A stretch of 64,000 bases of DNA from the NCBI GenBank assembly GCA_016712715.1, contig JADJQM010000001.1, positions 248,001-312,000 of the forward strand, written 5' to 3'. Shown here piece after piece: positions 17,385-26,924 of the stretch (positions within the stretch are counted from its first letter, which is position 1; every line of letters starts with the position of its first letter). The notes beneath the pieces were generated by a model. The model searched no databases. It was not told where the DNA came from and was given only the letters and a program-made list of their open reading frames with translations. The translations under genes and the position numbers were made by a program. Source of the stretch: Rhodospirillaceae bacterium. GTDB lineage: Bacteria; Pseudomonadota; Alphaproteobacteria; Dongiales; Dongiaceae.

Positions 17385-18359
17385 ATGAATGACGTCGCCA
17401 AGGTGAAACTCGCCTGTCGCGGCGTGTGGAAGGTGTTCGGGCGCGGGGCGGAAGCCTTCATGGCGGGAAACCCGTCGCCGGAAGCACTGGCACCGGACGC
17501 GATGGCCAAGGCCGGGCTGATGGCCGGCGTGCGCGACGTCACGGTCGAGATCGGCGAAGGCGAGATCTTCATCGTGATGGGCCTGTCGGGGTCAGGCAAA
17601 TCGACCCTGCTGCGCTGCATGTCGCGTCTCGTGGAGCCCACCGCCGGCGAAGTGCTGCTCGAGGGCAAGGACCTTTTGAAGGCCAGCGAAGCGGAACTGA
17701 TCGATATCCGCCGCCACAAGATGGGTATGGTGTTCCAGCATTTCGCCCTGCTGCCGCATTTGACCGTGCTCGACAACGTGGCCTTTCCGCTGGCCATTCA
17801 GAAGATCTCGAAGGCGGAACGCGAACAGCGCGCGCGCGAGGTGATCGAACTGGTGGGTCTCGGCAGTCGCGAGAATGCCTATCCTCGGCAATTGTCGGGC
17901 GGCCAGCAGCAGCGCGTCGGCATCGCCCGGTCATTGGCGGTGAAGCCGGAGCTGTGGTTCCTCGATGAGCCATTCTCGGCGCTCGATCCGCTCATCCGCG
18001 GCGAAATGCAGGACGAGCTCATCCGCCTGCAGCGGGTGCTGAAGAAGACGATGATCTTCGTAACCCATGATTTCGACGAGGCGATCCAGCTCGCAGACCG
18101 CTCCACCGATTACGTGGCGGCCTTCACGCGCAATGTGCAGCGCGCCAAGGTGCTGACCGCGCGCAGCGTCATGGGGCCGGCGGGCGGTGTCGCCGCGACG
18201 GGTGCCATCCGCGCCGGCGACAAGATCGCCGATGTGGCGCCCATGGTCATCAATGCCGGCAAGCCGCTTGCCGTGGTGGATGAGGCGGGTGCCGTGATCG
18301 GGTCCCTGGCGCCGCAGGCGGTGATCGACACGTTGATTGGGCAGGACGTGCGCGCATGA
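17385..18359 (+). CDS. proV: Glycine betaine-type ABC ATPase with internal deletion
   Basis: ABC ATPase of the ProV/OpuAA class: Walker A GLSGSGKST, Q-loop MVFQHFALLPH, signature LSGGQQQRVGIARSL, Walker B LWFLDEPFSALDP, switch His in VTHDFDEA, and a shortened CBS-like regulatory tail. Directly after the H-loop, LADR is joined to STDYVAAFTRN. The ~22 residues that normally lie here (the IAIMKDG...GTPEE strand region) are missing in frame, so the protein is 324 residues. Either a genuine deletion or an assembly error; the missing part closes the nucleotide-binding core. It overlaps proW (ATGA). Confidence 0.87.
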   Translation: MNDVAKVKLACRGVWKVFGRGAEAFMAGNPSPEALAPDAMAKAGLMAGVRDVTVEIGEGEIFIVMGLSGSGKSTLLRCMSRLVEPTAGEVLLEGKDLLKASEAELIDIRRHKMGMVFQHFALLPHLTVLDNVAFPLAIQKISKAEREQRAREVIELVGLGSRENAYPRQLSGGQQQRVGIARSLAVKPELWFLDEPFSALDPLIRGEMQDELIRLQRVLKKTMIFVTHDFDEAIQLADRSTDYVAAFTRNVQRAKVLTARSVMGPAGGVAATGAIRAGDKIADVAPMVINAGKPLAVVDEAGAVIGSLAPQAVIDTLIGQDVRA

Positions 18360-20332
18360 CGGCGCTCGCCCTCAGGCTGGGTAGCGCGCCGCGGTCCTAT
18401 TACTGGCTGCTGTGGCTGCTGCTGGTGGTCGCCACCTACGTGCTGTGGTCGCATCCGGAGCTTGCCAAGCCGCTGATCAAGTATCCGCGCAGCCTGTTCG
18501 TGCCGCTGATGGCGTGGATCAGTGTCGCCTCCAAATGGTGCGTCGACAATCTCAGCCCCTTCACCCGCGCCGTGGCGGCCGTGATCGACGTGCCGTTCCA
18601 ACTGGTCATTTCGCTGCTTGCCAAGGGCTTCACGAATGTCAGCCAGGAAGTGGTCTTTCCGCGCTTCTCCTGGGTCGGCATCGTCGGCGCCATGTCGATC
18701 GCCGGCTATGCGCTGGGCGGTCTGCGCCTCGGTATCTTGAGCTTCTTCTGCTTTCTCTATATCGCCATCGTCGGCAAATGGGACAGCGCCATGCTGACCC
18801 TGGCGTCGGTGGCACTATGCGTGCCGATCGGCATCGTCTGCGGCCTGGTCTTCGGCATTCTGTGCTTCCGTTTCAAGTCGCTCGATGAATGGGTCATTCG
18901 CCCCTCGCTGGATGTCGCCCAGACCATGCCGGCCTTTGCCTATCTGGTGCCTATTCTACTGCTGTTCGGCTTCGGCCCGGTGCCGGCGATGATCGCCACC
19001 GTGATTTTCGCGACGCCACCGATGGTGCGGGCGACCAAGCTAGCGCTCGAACAGGTGCCCGAAGAAATCACCAGCATGGCCGACATGTTCGGCTGCACGC
19101 GCCGGCAGCGTCTGTGGCGGGTGATGATCCCGACTGCGAAGCCACTGCTGATGGTCGGCGTCAACCAGGTCATCATGATGACGCTCAATTTCGTCATTAT
19201 AGCGTCGATGATCGGCGCGGGCGGCCTGGGCTTTGACGTGCTGGTGTCCCTGCGACGGCTGGATATCGGCCCGGCGATGGAGGCGGGCCTTGCTATCGTC
19301 GTCGTCGCCATCGCCCTCGACCGGATGAGCATCGCCGCCGCGCATGACGATGGACGCCGGTCGCCGGAACCGGGAGCCGGCTGGGCGCGTCGGCATCCCT
19401 ATATCGTGATGGCAGCCGTCTGGCTGGCGGTTACGACGGCGCTGGGCGTTGGCATTGCCGGCTTTGCCAATGTGCCGGAGGCGCTCACCTTCTCCACGAA
19501 GACGTTCTTCGACGAGATCATCAAATGGATCAATATCAACTTCTTCGATCTGATCGAGGCGTTCCGGGCCGCCTTGCTGATCAACGTGCTCAACCCCTTC
19601 AAGAACTTTCTGGTCGATCTGCCCTGGGTCGTCGTCGTGGCGGCGGCCGGGCTGCTGGGCTATCAGCTGGCCGGTTGGCGCCTGTCGCTTCTCGTCACCC
19701 TTCTCATGCTGTTTCCTGTTCTGACGGGGTTGTGGGAGAAGACCATGATCACGGTCTATCTCTGCTCGATCTCGGCCTTCGTATCCGCATTGATCGGCAT
19801 TCCAATCGGTGCCTGGGCGTCGACGCGCGATTGGGGTAACCGGCTGGTGACGCCGGTGGTCGATGTGCTGCAGACCATGCCAAGCCTCGTCTTCATCATC
19901 CCGGTCGTAATGCTGTTCCGTATCGGCGACGTGACGGCGATGATCGCCATCGTGCTGTTCGCCGTCGCAGCTGCGATCCGCTATACCAATCACGGCCTGC
20001 GGCAGGTACCGCCGCATCTCATCGAGGCGTCAGTTGCCATCGGCTGCACGCCGCGGCAGATCTTCTGGCGGGTCAAACTGCCGCTCGCCATGCCCGAAAT
20101 CATGTTGGGCATCAATCAGACCTTGCTGATGGCGCTGGCCATGCTGGTGATCACAGCGCTGGTGGGAACGCGGGATCTGGGTCAGGAGGTCTACATTTCC
20201 CTGGCCAAGGCCGATGCCGGTCGCGGTATCGTGGCCGGATTCTGTGTTGCCTTCCTGGGTATTGTCGCGGATCGGTTGATCGTTGCCGGTGCGAAGCGCG
20301 TGCGGCGGCGCCTCGGGCTGCCTGATGAGTGA
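18356..20332 (+). CDS. proW: Fused double ProW-type permease
   Basis: A 658-residue membrane protein made of two ABC permease domains in tandem. Each ends with an EAA-loop-like segment contacting ProV: ALEQVPEEITSMADMFGCT (~234-252) and GLRQVPPHLIEASVAIGCT (~550-568). Glycine betaine importers usually use a ProW homodimer; here both halves are one chain, so the two sides can differ. The halves are separated by a charged linker (HDDGRRSPEPGAGWARR, ~332-348). The start overlaps the proV stop. No frameshift is seen over 2 kb. Confidence 0.9.
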   Translation: MTALALRLGSAPRSYYWLLWLLLVVATYVLWSHPELAKPLIKYPRSLFVPLMAWISVASKWCVDNLSPFTRAVAAVIDVPFQLVISLLAKGFTNVSQEVVFPRFSWVGIVGAMSIAGYALGGLRLGILSFFCFLYIAIVGKWDSAMLTLASVALCVPIGIVCGLVFGILCFRFKSLDEWVIRPSLDVAQTMPAFAYLVPILLLFGFGPVPAMIATVIFATPPMVRATKLALEQVPEEITSMADMFGCTRRQRLWRVMIPTAKPLLMVGVNQVIMMTLNFVIIASMIGAGGLGFDVLVSLRRLDIGPAMEAGLAIVVVAIALDRMSIAAAHDDGRRSPEPGAGWARRHPYIVMAAVWLAVTTALGVGIAGFANVPEALTFSTKTFFDEIIKWININFFDLIEAFRAALLINVLNPFKNFLVDLPWVVVVAAAGLLGYQLAGWRLSLLVTLLMLFPVLTGLWEKTMITVYLCSISAFVSALIGIPIGAWASTRDWGNRLVTPVVDVLQTMPSLVFIIPVVMLFRIGDVTAMIAIVLFAVAAAIRYTNHGLRQVPPHLIEASVAIGCTPRQIFWRVKLPLAMPEIMLGINQTLLMALAMLVITALVGTRDLGQEVYISLAKADAGRGIVAGFCVAFLGIVADRLIVAGAKRVRRRLGLPDE

Positions 20333-20379
20333 TGGCCCCCAAACGGCCATCGCCTGAACAGAGTTAAGTGAGGAAGATC

Positions 20380-21177
20380 ATGGCTCAGTCGCCGGAAGTG
20401 ATGTCGGACCTGAGGTTGAATGCGCGGCAGGCGCGAATTCTTGAGGTGCTGCGCCGCGATCAGCTGCTAGCGGTGACTCAATTGGCCGAAGCGCTGGACG
20501 TGTCGGGGGAGACGATCCGGCGCGATCTGCGGCTGCTCTCGGCCAAGGGTCTGGTCGAGAAGAGCCATGGTAATGTGCGCTGGCGCGACCGCAGCGACGA
20601 CCAGCCCTTGCAGCGACGCCTGCTGGACAACATGGCGGCCAAGCAGATCATCGCTTTGGTCATCGCCGATGAGATCAGCGACGGGGAATCCGTCTTCCTC
20701 GATACCGGCTCGACCAACATCTATGTGGCACAGGCGCTGAAAGGCCGGCGCAACCTCACTGTCGTCACGAATTCGGCACCCATCGCGCAGCATCTGAGCA
20801 CGGGGGAGGGGAACCGGGTCTATCTTGCCGGTGGCGAATTGCGGGCCGATGACAGTGCCGCATTCGGGCCGGCGGCGATCGCCTTCCTGCAGCAATTCAT
20901 GGTGAAGACGGCGATCATCAGTGCGTCAGGCCTCGATGCCAAGCTCGGCGTCATGGACAATCATCTCTGTGAAGCGGATGTGTCGCGCTCGGTCCTGGGA
21001 CATGCCGAGCGGGTGATCGTCGGGCCGATCACAGCAAGTTCAGGCGGCGCTGCCTGGTGGCGGCCGTGGGCTTTGCCGACGTCGATTTGCTGATCACCGA
21101 CCAGAATCCTTCCGGGCGAGCTCGGTGACGAGCTGGAGCGTCATGATGTCGAGATCCTGGTCGCTGAGCCGGCCTGA
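20380..21177 (+). CDS. DeoR/GlpR-family transcriptional regulator (frameshifted)
   Basis: A ~265-residue repressor: N-terminal winged helix (NARQARILEVLRRDQ, VSGETIRRDLRLL) and a C-terminal ribose-phosphate-isomerase-like sensor domain with FLDTGSTN and TVVTNSAP. Two compensating single-base errors disturb the last third: a missing C near 21021 (VIV[AA]DHSKF) and an extra G near 21115; the corrected tail ends DVEILVAEPA at 21177. ATG at 20380 has AGGA eight bases upstream. Family members usually sense a phosphorylated metabolite; the kinase-like gene downstream could make it, which is inference. Confidence 0.85.
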
Positions 21178-21220
21178 CATCTATTTTCACTGAATTGAAA
21201 GACGGAGCTGAGGCAAGACG

Positions 21221-23641
21221 ATGACCGGCCGGCAACATGCGGAAATCCTGATCATTGGTGCCGGTATCATCGGCTGTTCGATCGCGTATCATCTCACCCG
21301 CATGGGCAAAAAGGATGTGGTGATCCTGGAGAAGAGCGGGATCACCCATGGCGCCACCTGGCATGCGGCGGGTCTAGTTGGTCAGCTGCGCTCGTCGCGC
21401 AATGTGACGCGCATGCTGCGCCACTCGGTCGAGCTCTATGACAAGCTCGAGGCCGAGACGGGCATGGCCATCGACTGGAAGAAGTATGGCAGCCTGCGCC
21501 TTGCCTGTTCGACCGAGCGCGAGATGGAGAACAAGCGCTCGCTCACCATGGCGAAGAGCTTCGGCCTGGAGATGCATGAACTATCGCCCAAGGCGAATCG
21601 CAGGACCTGTTTCCGATCATGAGCCTCGATGATGTGCGTTCGGCAGTCTATATCCCGTCGGACGGCTATATCGATCCGGCGGGCGTCTGTCAGGCCCTGG
21701 CCAAGGGCGCCAAGGACAAGGGTGCGCGCATCATCGTCGGCGAACGTGTCACCGGCATGACGGTCGAGAACCGCCGCGTGGTCGGCGTACAGACGGACAA
21801 GGGTGCCTGGACCTGCGACCTGGTGGTCAATTGCGCCGGGATGTGGGGGCATGAGATCGGCGAGATGGCCGGCATAAGGGTCCCGAGCTTTGCGGTCGAG
21901 CATCAATACCTCATCACCGATCCGCTGCCGGATGTGCCAAAGCGCATGCCGACCATGCGGGACCCGGATCACCTGGTCTATTACAAGGCGGAAGTGCGCG
22001 GGCTGGTCATCGGCGGCTATGAGCCGGATACCTTGCCGTTTGCACCGGGTGGGATCCCCAAGCATTTCGCCCAGGAATTGCTGCCGGGCAATTTCGAGCG
22101 GTTCGAGTTGCTGGCGAAACTGGGCGGCAAGCGGACGCCGATCATCAACACGGTCGGGGTGCGGCAGCTGATCAACGGGCCGATCCCCTATTCGGCCGAT
22201 TCCGATTTCGTCATGGGGAAATCGCCGGAGCTCGACAATTTCTTTGTCTCGGCGGGGTTCCTCTATGGCATCGCCGCTGGTGGCGGGGCCGGCAGCATGA
22301 TGGCGGAATGGATCGTCGACGGGGCGCCCAGCCTCAATCTGTGGCCGCTCGATGTGCGGCGGTTCAACTTCCACCACAATACGCGCCATTTCATGTATCC
22401 GCGCGCGGTCGAGCTTTACGGCCATCATTACAAGCTGCACCGGCCGGGCGATGAGCATGAGACGATGCGCGGCATCCGCCGCTCGCCGCTCTATGAGACG
22501 CTGAAGGGCAGAGGCGCCGTGTTCGGCTCGCGCGGTGGCTGGGAACGGCCGAATTGGTTTGCGCCCTCGGGCGTCAAGCCGGTCGACGAACCGGCCTTTG
22601 ACCGCGCGAAGACCAACTGGTTCGCCCATGTCGGCGCCGAACATAGGACTGTGCGCGAGGGTGTGGCCCTCATCGACCAGACATCCTTTGCCAAGTTCGA
22701 GATCATCGGGGCGGGCGCCATGGCGGCGCTGCAGAAGCTCGCGGTCTCCGACATGAACAAGCCGGTCGGCAGCACCATTTATACGCAGCTCTGCAACGAG
22801 AAGGGCGGGATCGAATGCGACCTAACCTTCTCGCGCGTGGCGCAAGATCGCTATTATTTCGTGACCGGCAGCGCCTTCGGGCTCCATGACCGGCAATGGA
22901 TCGAGAGCCATCTGCCGCGCGACGGGTCGGCGCAGATCGTCGATGTGACCTCGGCCAGGGCCGTCATCAATATCTGCGGACCGAAATCGCGCGACGTGCT
23001 GGCGCAGGTCGCGGAAGAGGATATCTCGAACGCGGGCTTTCTTCTCAACCTGCCGCCAGATCACGGTGGGGGCGGCACCGGTGCTTGCCATCCGCATCGG
23101 CTTCGTGGGCGAGTTGGGCTTGGAGCTTCATGTTCCCACCGAGTACGCAGCCCATGTCTATGAGGTGTTGCGGGCAGCGGGCGAGGCGTTCGGCATCCGC
23201 GATGTGGGCTACCGCGCCATCGACAGCCTGCGCATGGAGAAGGGCTATCTCTATTGGTCGAGCGATATCACGCCGGATTATTCGCCCTATGAAGCGGGGC
23301 TCGGTTTCCGCGTCAATCTGAAGAAGGGCGAATTCATCGGCCGCGACGTGCTGGCGAAACAGAAGGCCGAGGGCGTCAGGCAGAAGCTCTGCAGCTTCAC
23401 GCTTGAAAAGCCGCTGCCGCTTTATGGCGGCGAAGCGGTAATCCATGAGGGTAAGGTGGTGGGTGTCACCACGAGTGGGAATTTCAGCTACACGACGCAG
23501 CGGTCTGTTGCCTATGCCTATCTGCCGCTGGCGCTCTGCGCTGCCCAGGGTTTCGAGGTGGAATCCTTCACCGAGCAATCGCCGGCAACGCGCCATGATG
23601 GACCGCTGTACGATCCGAAAAATGAACGCCTGAAGGCTTGA
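21221..23641 (+). CDS. Dimethylglycine/sarcosine dehydrogenase-like flavoprotein (frameshifted)
   Basis: An 806-residue enzyme after two compensating corrections (one base lost near 21596; one gained near 23043). N-terminal DAO domain with the FAD dinucleotide motif IIGAGIIGCSIAYHL and the covalent-flavin-region segment SGITHGATWHAAG; a middle FAO_M domain; then GcvT folate-binding and C-terminal barrel domains (GFVGELGLELHVP, YRAIDSLRMEKGY). Relatives oxidatively demethylate dimethylglycine or sarcosine and hand the one-carbon unit to tetrahydrofolate. It fits the betaine importer upstream. GAGG precedes the ATG. The substrate could be another N-methyl amine. Confidence 0.87.
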
Positions 23642-24585
23642 TGGGGGGCTGTTCGATGGAACAAGGAGAGAGCAAGGCGATCGCGGATGCCCTGCGGCGG
23701 ATTCCGCTGCTGGCCGGTCTCGGTGTCGATGACGTCACGACAGAAAGACTGGGCGGGTTGACCAACAGGAACTATCTGCTGGGAACGCCCAAGGGCAAGT
23801 TCGTGCTGCGCATTCCCGGCGAGGGGACGAGCGAGTATATCTCGCGCAGGAATGAAGGGCATGCGGCCCGGGTGACGTCGGACATCGGGGTCAATGCGCC
23901 GCTCATCTTCTTCGATGACACGGATGGCATTCAGCTCGCCGGCTTTATCGACCAGGCCCAGACGATGAATACCGAGCGGTTCAAGGATCTGGGCTCGGTC
24001 CGGCGCGCGGCCCAGTCGCTGCGCAAGGTGCATGGCTCGACGCGGCCGTTCCTCAACCGGTTCGAGCTGTTCCAGATGATCGACGAATATCTCGAGATCC
24101 TCGCCCGCAAGGCGGCACCCTTGCCGGATGGCTATCATGATGTGAAACGCGAGGCGGAAAGCGTGCGGCGGGCGCTGGCCACGCGGCCGCTGCCATCGGT
24201 GCCGTGCCATTGCGATCCCCTGGCGGAGAACTTCCTCGACACGGGCGAGATGGTCTATGTGATCGATTGGGAATATGCCGGCAACAATGACCCGATGTGG
24301 GATTTGGGCGATCTGTCGGTCGAGGCCGGGTTCGGCCCGGACCAGGAGGCGGCCCTGCTGGAAGCCTATTTCGACGGCCGTGTCCCGGCCGGTGAGCGGG
24401 GGCGCGTGGTGCTCTACAAGGCCATGTGCGACCTGCTGTGGACGCTGTGGGGCATCATCCAGCATGTGAACGAGAATCCGGCCGATGATTTCTGGGCCTA
24501 TGCGGTGGGTCGCTTCGAGCGCTGCAAGACGCTGATGGGATCGCCGGCATTCGGGCGCAGCATCCAGGCCACCATCGACGGCTGA
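23641..24585 (+). CDS. Choline/ethanolamine kinase-like phosphotransferase
   Basis: A ~314-residue kinase of the choline kinase/LicA/APH fold. N-lobe nucleotide motif GGLTNRNYLL; catalytic loop in Brenner form HCDPLAENFL (~180-190, with Asp and Asn in place); metal-binding VIDWEYAGNNDPMWDLGDLS. It starts at the stop of the flavoenzyme gene (TGATG, GAAGG upstream); another ATG at 23656 is possible. Coupled expression suggests it phosphorylates a substrate or intermediate of the same pathway, but demethylation routes normally need no kinase, so its job is a puzzle. Confidence 0.85.
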   Translation: MGGCSMEQGESKAIADALRRIPLLAGLGVDDVTTERLGGLTNRNYLLGTPKGKFVLRIPGEGTSEYISRRNEGHAARVTSDIGVNAPLIFFDDTDGIQLAGFIDQAQTMNTERFKDLGSVRRAAQSLRKVHGSTRPFLNRFELFQMIDEYLEILARKAAPLPDGYHDVKREAESVRRALATRPLPSVPCHCDPLAENFLDTGEMVYVIDWEYAGNNDPMWDLGDLSVEAGFGPDQEAALLEAYFDGRVPAGERGRVVLYKAMCDLLWTLWGIIQHVNENPADDFWAYAVGRFERCKTLMGSPAFGRSIQATIDG

Positions 24586-24699
24586 TCCAGGCTGCCATGC
24601 CATCCCTGCAAGCCTGAGAGTACGTCAGCAGGGTTGCCTTTCCCGGGTGTTTCCGGTCTCTATGGCGCTGCCAAAATATGCGTCATAGGGATATCCCAG

Positions 24700-25962
24700 A
24701 TGGATGACACCGTTTCACCGCGCAAGGCCGCCATCGCGGCCAGCGCCTTCGAGAATGGTTTTATGGTCGAGGATGCGGCCCTCATCGGCATCATCGATAC
24801 CGATGCGTTGCGCGCGGCGATCTACGACCTCCGAACATCCTTTCCGAATTTCTTCCAGCATGCCTTCGCCGCCAAGGCCAACACGATGCCGCCGGTGCTG
24901 TCACTCATCCGGAGCCTCGGCATGGCTTGCGAAGTGGCGAGCCCCGGCGAGTACAAGGCGGCGGTGGCGGCGGGCTTCAGTGGTAGTGAGATCGTGTTCG
25001 ACAGCCCGGCGAAAACGAATTGGGAAATCGACGCGGCGCTCAGCCATGGGGCGACCCTCAATATCGACAATTTCCAGGAACTGGCGCGGGTCGATGCCTG
25101 GCTTGCCAAGAACACGTCACGCTCGATCGTCGGCCTCCGCATCAATCCGCAGGTGGGCGGCGGCAGCATCGCCGCCATGAGCACGGCGACGCTGAGTTCC
25201 AAGTTCGGAATCGGGCTGGAGGATGGCGACAACCGCCAGCAGATCATGAATGCCTATGCGAGCCGCCCCTGGCTCAGCTGCCTTCATACCCATGTGGGGT
25301 CGCAAGGCTGCCCGCTCGATCTCATCGTCGCCGGCATCGCCAAGACCTTTGCCCTCGCCCATGAGATCAACGTGACGCTCGGCCGCAAGCAGATCACGAC
25401 TCTCGATATCGGCGGTGGGCTGCCGGTCAATTTCGAGAACGATCTCGTGACGCCGAGCTTTGCCGATTATGTTGCTGCGTTGCGCGGCGGCGTGCCGGGG
25501 CTGTTTTCGGGCGAGTTCCGGATCGTGACCGAGTTCGGCCGGTCGGTGCTGGCCAAGGCCGGGTTCATGCTGGCGCGGGTGGAGTACACCAAGGAGCAGG
25601 GCGGACATCCCATCGCCATCACCCATGCCGGCGCGCAGGTGGCGACGCGCACGGTGTTCATGCCGGAGATGTGGAAGATCCGCGTCAGTGCCTTGGACGG
25701 CAAGGCGCGGCCGAAATCGGGTCCCAGGATCGCGCAGGACGTGGCCGGGCCCTGTTGTTTTGCGGGCGACGTCGTGGCACACGCGCGGCCGCTGCCGCTG
25801 CTGGTACCGGGCGATTTCGTGATGCTGCACGATACCGCCGCCTATTATTTCTCGACGCCCTTTGTCTATAACAGCCTGCCGGCGATCACGGTCTATGGCG
25901 TGTCCGGGCCGGACCAGGATCTGAGCTTCACGGTGATGCAGCAGGAGCACGCGCTCACATAG
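24700..25962 (+). CDS. Fold-III PLP-dependent decarboxylase (Dap/ornithine type)
   Basis: A 420-residue enzyme of the alanine-racemase-fold decarboxylases. PLP Lys lies in HAFAAKANTMPPV (~residue 62); the glycine-rich phosphate loop is TLDIGGGLPV, and the C-terminal CCFAGDVV and Y-containing YYFSTPFVYNS complete the dimer active site. It could act on diaminopimelate, ornithine, lysine or a methylated amino acid; it lacks diagnostic features I can use to choose. A 114-bp gap after the kinase gene may hold a separate promoter. The start at 24700 is the best-placed ATG. Confidence 0.8.
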   Translation: MDDTVSPRKAAIAASAFENGFMVEDAALIGIIDTDALRAAIYDLRTSFPNFFQHAFAAKANTMPPVLSLIRSLGMACEVASPGEYKAAVAAGFSGSEIVFDSPAKTNWEIDAALSHGATLNIDNFQELARVDAWLAKNTSRSIVGLRINPQVGGGSIAAMSTATLSSKFGIGLEDGDNRQQIMNAYASRPWLSCLHTHVGSQGCPLDLIVAGIAKTFALAHEINVTLGRKQITTLDIGGGLPVNFENDLVTPSFADYVAALRGGVPGLFSGEFRIVTEFGRSVLAKAGFMLARVEYTKEQGGHPIAITHAGAQVATRTVFMPEMWKIRVSALDGKARPKSGPRIAQDVAGPCCFAGDVVAHARPLPLLVPGDFVMLHDTAAYYFSTPFVYNSLPAITVYGVSGPDQDLSFTVMQQEHALT

Positions 25963-25994
25963 GCATCACGACATGGGCATCACGACATGGGCAT
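25962..25994. repeat. 14-bp tandem direct repeat
   Basis: GGCATCACGACATG occurs twice in a row with a third partial copy (GGCAT). It spans the end of the decarboxylase gene and the stop of the convergent GNAT, so that the GNAT's last codons (MPMS-stop) are present twice on the minus strand. Confidence 0.8.
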
Positions 25995-26474
25995 TACACC
26001 GGCGGGCAGTCGGGTCCGCATGATGATGAACGTCTTGTCGTCGCGCTCGAACATGGCGTAGGGAAACCAGCCCAGGCGGCGATAATAGTCGATCAATTTG
26101 CCCTTCTCGGCGTAGAGATAGACGATATCGATACCGTGCCTGGTTGCGCATTCGATCGCTGCCGACGCAAGGGCTGCACCCACGTCCTTGCCGCGATTTT
26201 CTGGTCGGACATAGAGGCTGGAGAGCCAGGGCGACAGTTCATCGCCCCGATAAAGGTCATCCTTGAGGAGCATCGCCGAGCCGACGCAAATGTCCTGTTG
26301 GCGTGCCACGAGAAGATCCTCGACAGACGAGTTGGCGACGTCGCGGCACCAGGCGATGGTCTCGTCAAGTGTATAGCCAAGTTCGCGGCCCCATTCGGCA
26401 TTGAGCCAGGCGGCGACGGTCAACAGATCTGCTGAGTCCGGCGTGAGTGCTTCGACGGTAACCGATGCACTCAC
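25980..26474 (-). CDS. GNAT-family N-acetyltransferase
   Basis: A 164-residue GNAT: acetyl-CoA loop VRPENRGKDVGAALASAA and the C-terminal YYRRLGWFPYAMFERDD segment. The GTG start at 26474 overlaps the stop of the upstream membrane gene by four bases, so the two are coupled. The remnant upstream of this start in the same frame is Arg/Pro rich and not coding. Substrate unknown. Confidence 0.82.
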   Translation of the reverse strand: MSASVTVEALTPDSADLLTVAAWLNAEWGRELGYTLDETIAWCRDVANSSVEDLLVARQQDICVGSAMLLKDDLYRGDELSPWLSSLYVRPENRGKDVGAALASAAIECATRHGIDIVYLYAEKGKLIDYYRRLGWFPYAMFERDDKTFIIMRTRLPAGVMPMS

Positions 26475-26827
26475 CGCGCGACGACGACCAAGCCTGAGAC
26501 GATGAGGGTGATGCCGACCGCATGCCGCCAGCCAAGGCCTTCGCCGAAGAAGAGGGCGGCGCTCAAGGGCACCAGGACGAAGCAGAGCGCGTTGAAGAGG
26601 ACCGCGGTCGAGAGCGGCACGCGCTGCAGGATGGCGACCCACAAAACGGTGGCGACGCCATAGAGAATAAGCGCCAGCCAGAGCCAGTAATTCTGGAACA
26701 GCATCCGCACGTCGGCGAGGGCGCTGATCGTGCCGGTGCTCAGCGCTGCCTTCTTGAACAGCAATTGGCCGGACGACAGAATGACGACATAGAGGCCCAA
26801 GGCGGCCAGCATTTCCTTGCCGATCAC
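26471..26827 (-). CDS. Small EamA/SMR-like four-helix membrane protein
   Basis: A 118-residue protein with four predicted membrane helices (LGLYVVILSSGQLLF; WLALILYGVATVLWVAI; VLFNALCFVLVPLSAALFF; AVGITLIVSGLVVVA). It matches single-half EamA or small multidrug resistance-like transporters that act as dimers. The GTG at 26827 is preceded by GGGGAG. The SMR hallmark Glu in helix 1 is absent, so it is more likely a paired EamA half than a drug exporter. Confidence 0.78.
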   Translation of the reverse strand: MIGKEMLAALGLYVVILSSGQLLFKKAALSTGTISALADVRMLFQNYWLWLALILYGVATVLWVAILQRVPLSTAVLFNALCFVLVPLSAALFFGEGLGWRHAVGITLIVSGLVVVAR

Positions 26828-26853
26828 GGCTTTCTCCCCACCCGGTGCTGCGT

Positions 26854-26875
26854 GCCCGATCCTGACTGATCGGGC
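26854..26875 (-). terminator. Hairpin between lipoprotein and EamA-like genes
   Basis: Inverted repeat GCCCGATC / GATCGGGC with a 6-base loop just upstream of the EamA-like start on the minus strand. It has no T tract, so attenuation or message processing is as likely as termination. Confidence 0.4.
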
Positions 26876-26924
26876 CTCGCGCTGCAACCGAGGATGAGGT
26901 CGCCTGGGTTCCAGTGGACGGGAC

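Noticed and set aside
19040..20017. 325-residue minus-strand frame over proW
   Set aside because: The composition is unlike a protein and the permease on the other strand is clear.
24586..24699. Riboswitch (TPP-like CTGAGA, or speF-type leader) before the decarboxylase
   Set aside because: A single CTGAGA hexamer is present, but the remaining conserved TPP elements are not, and the gap is too short for the speF element.
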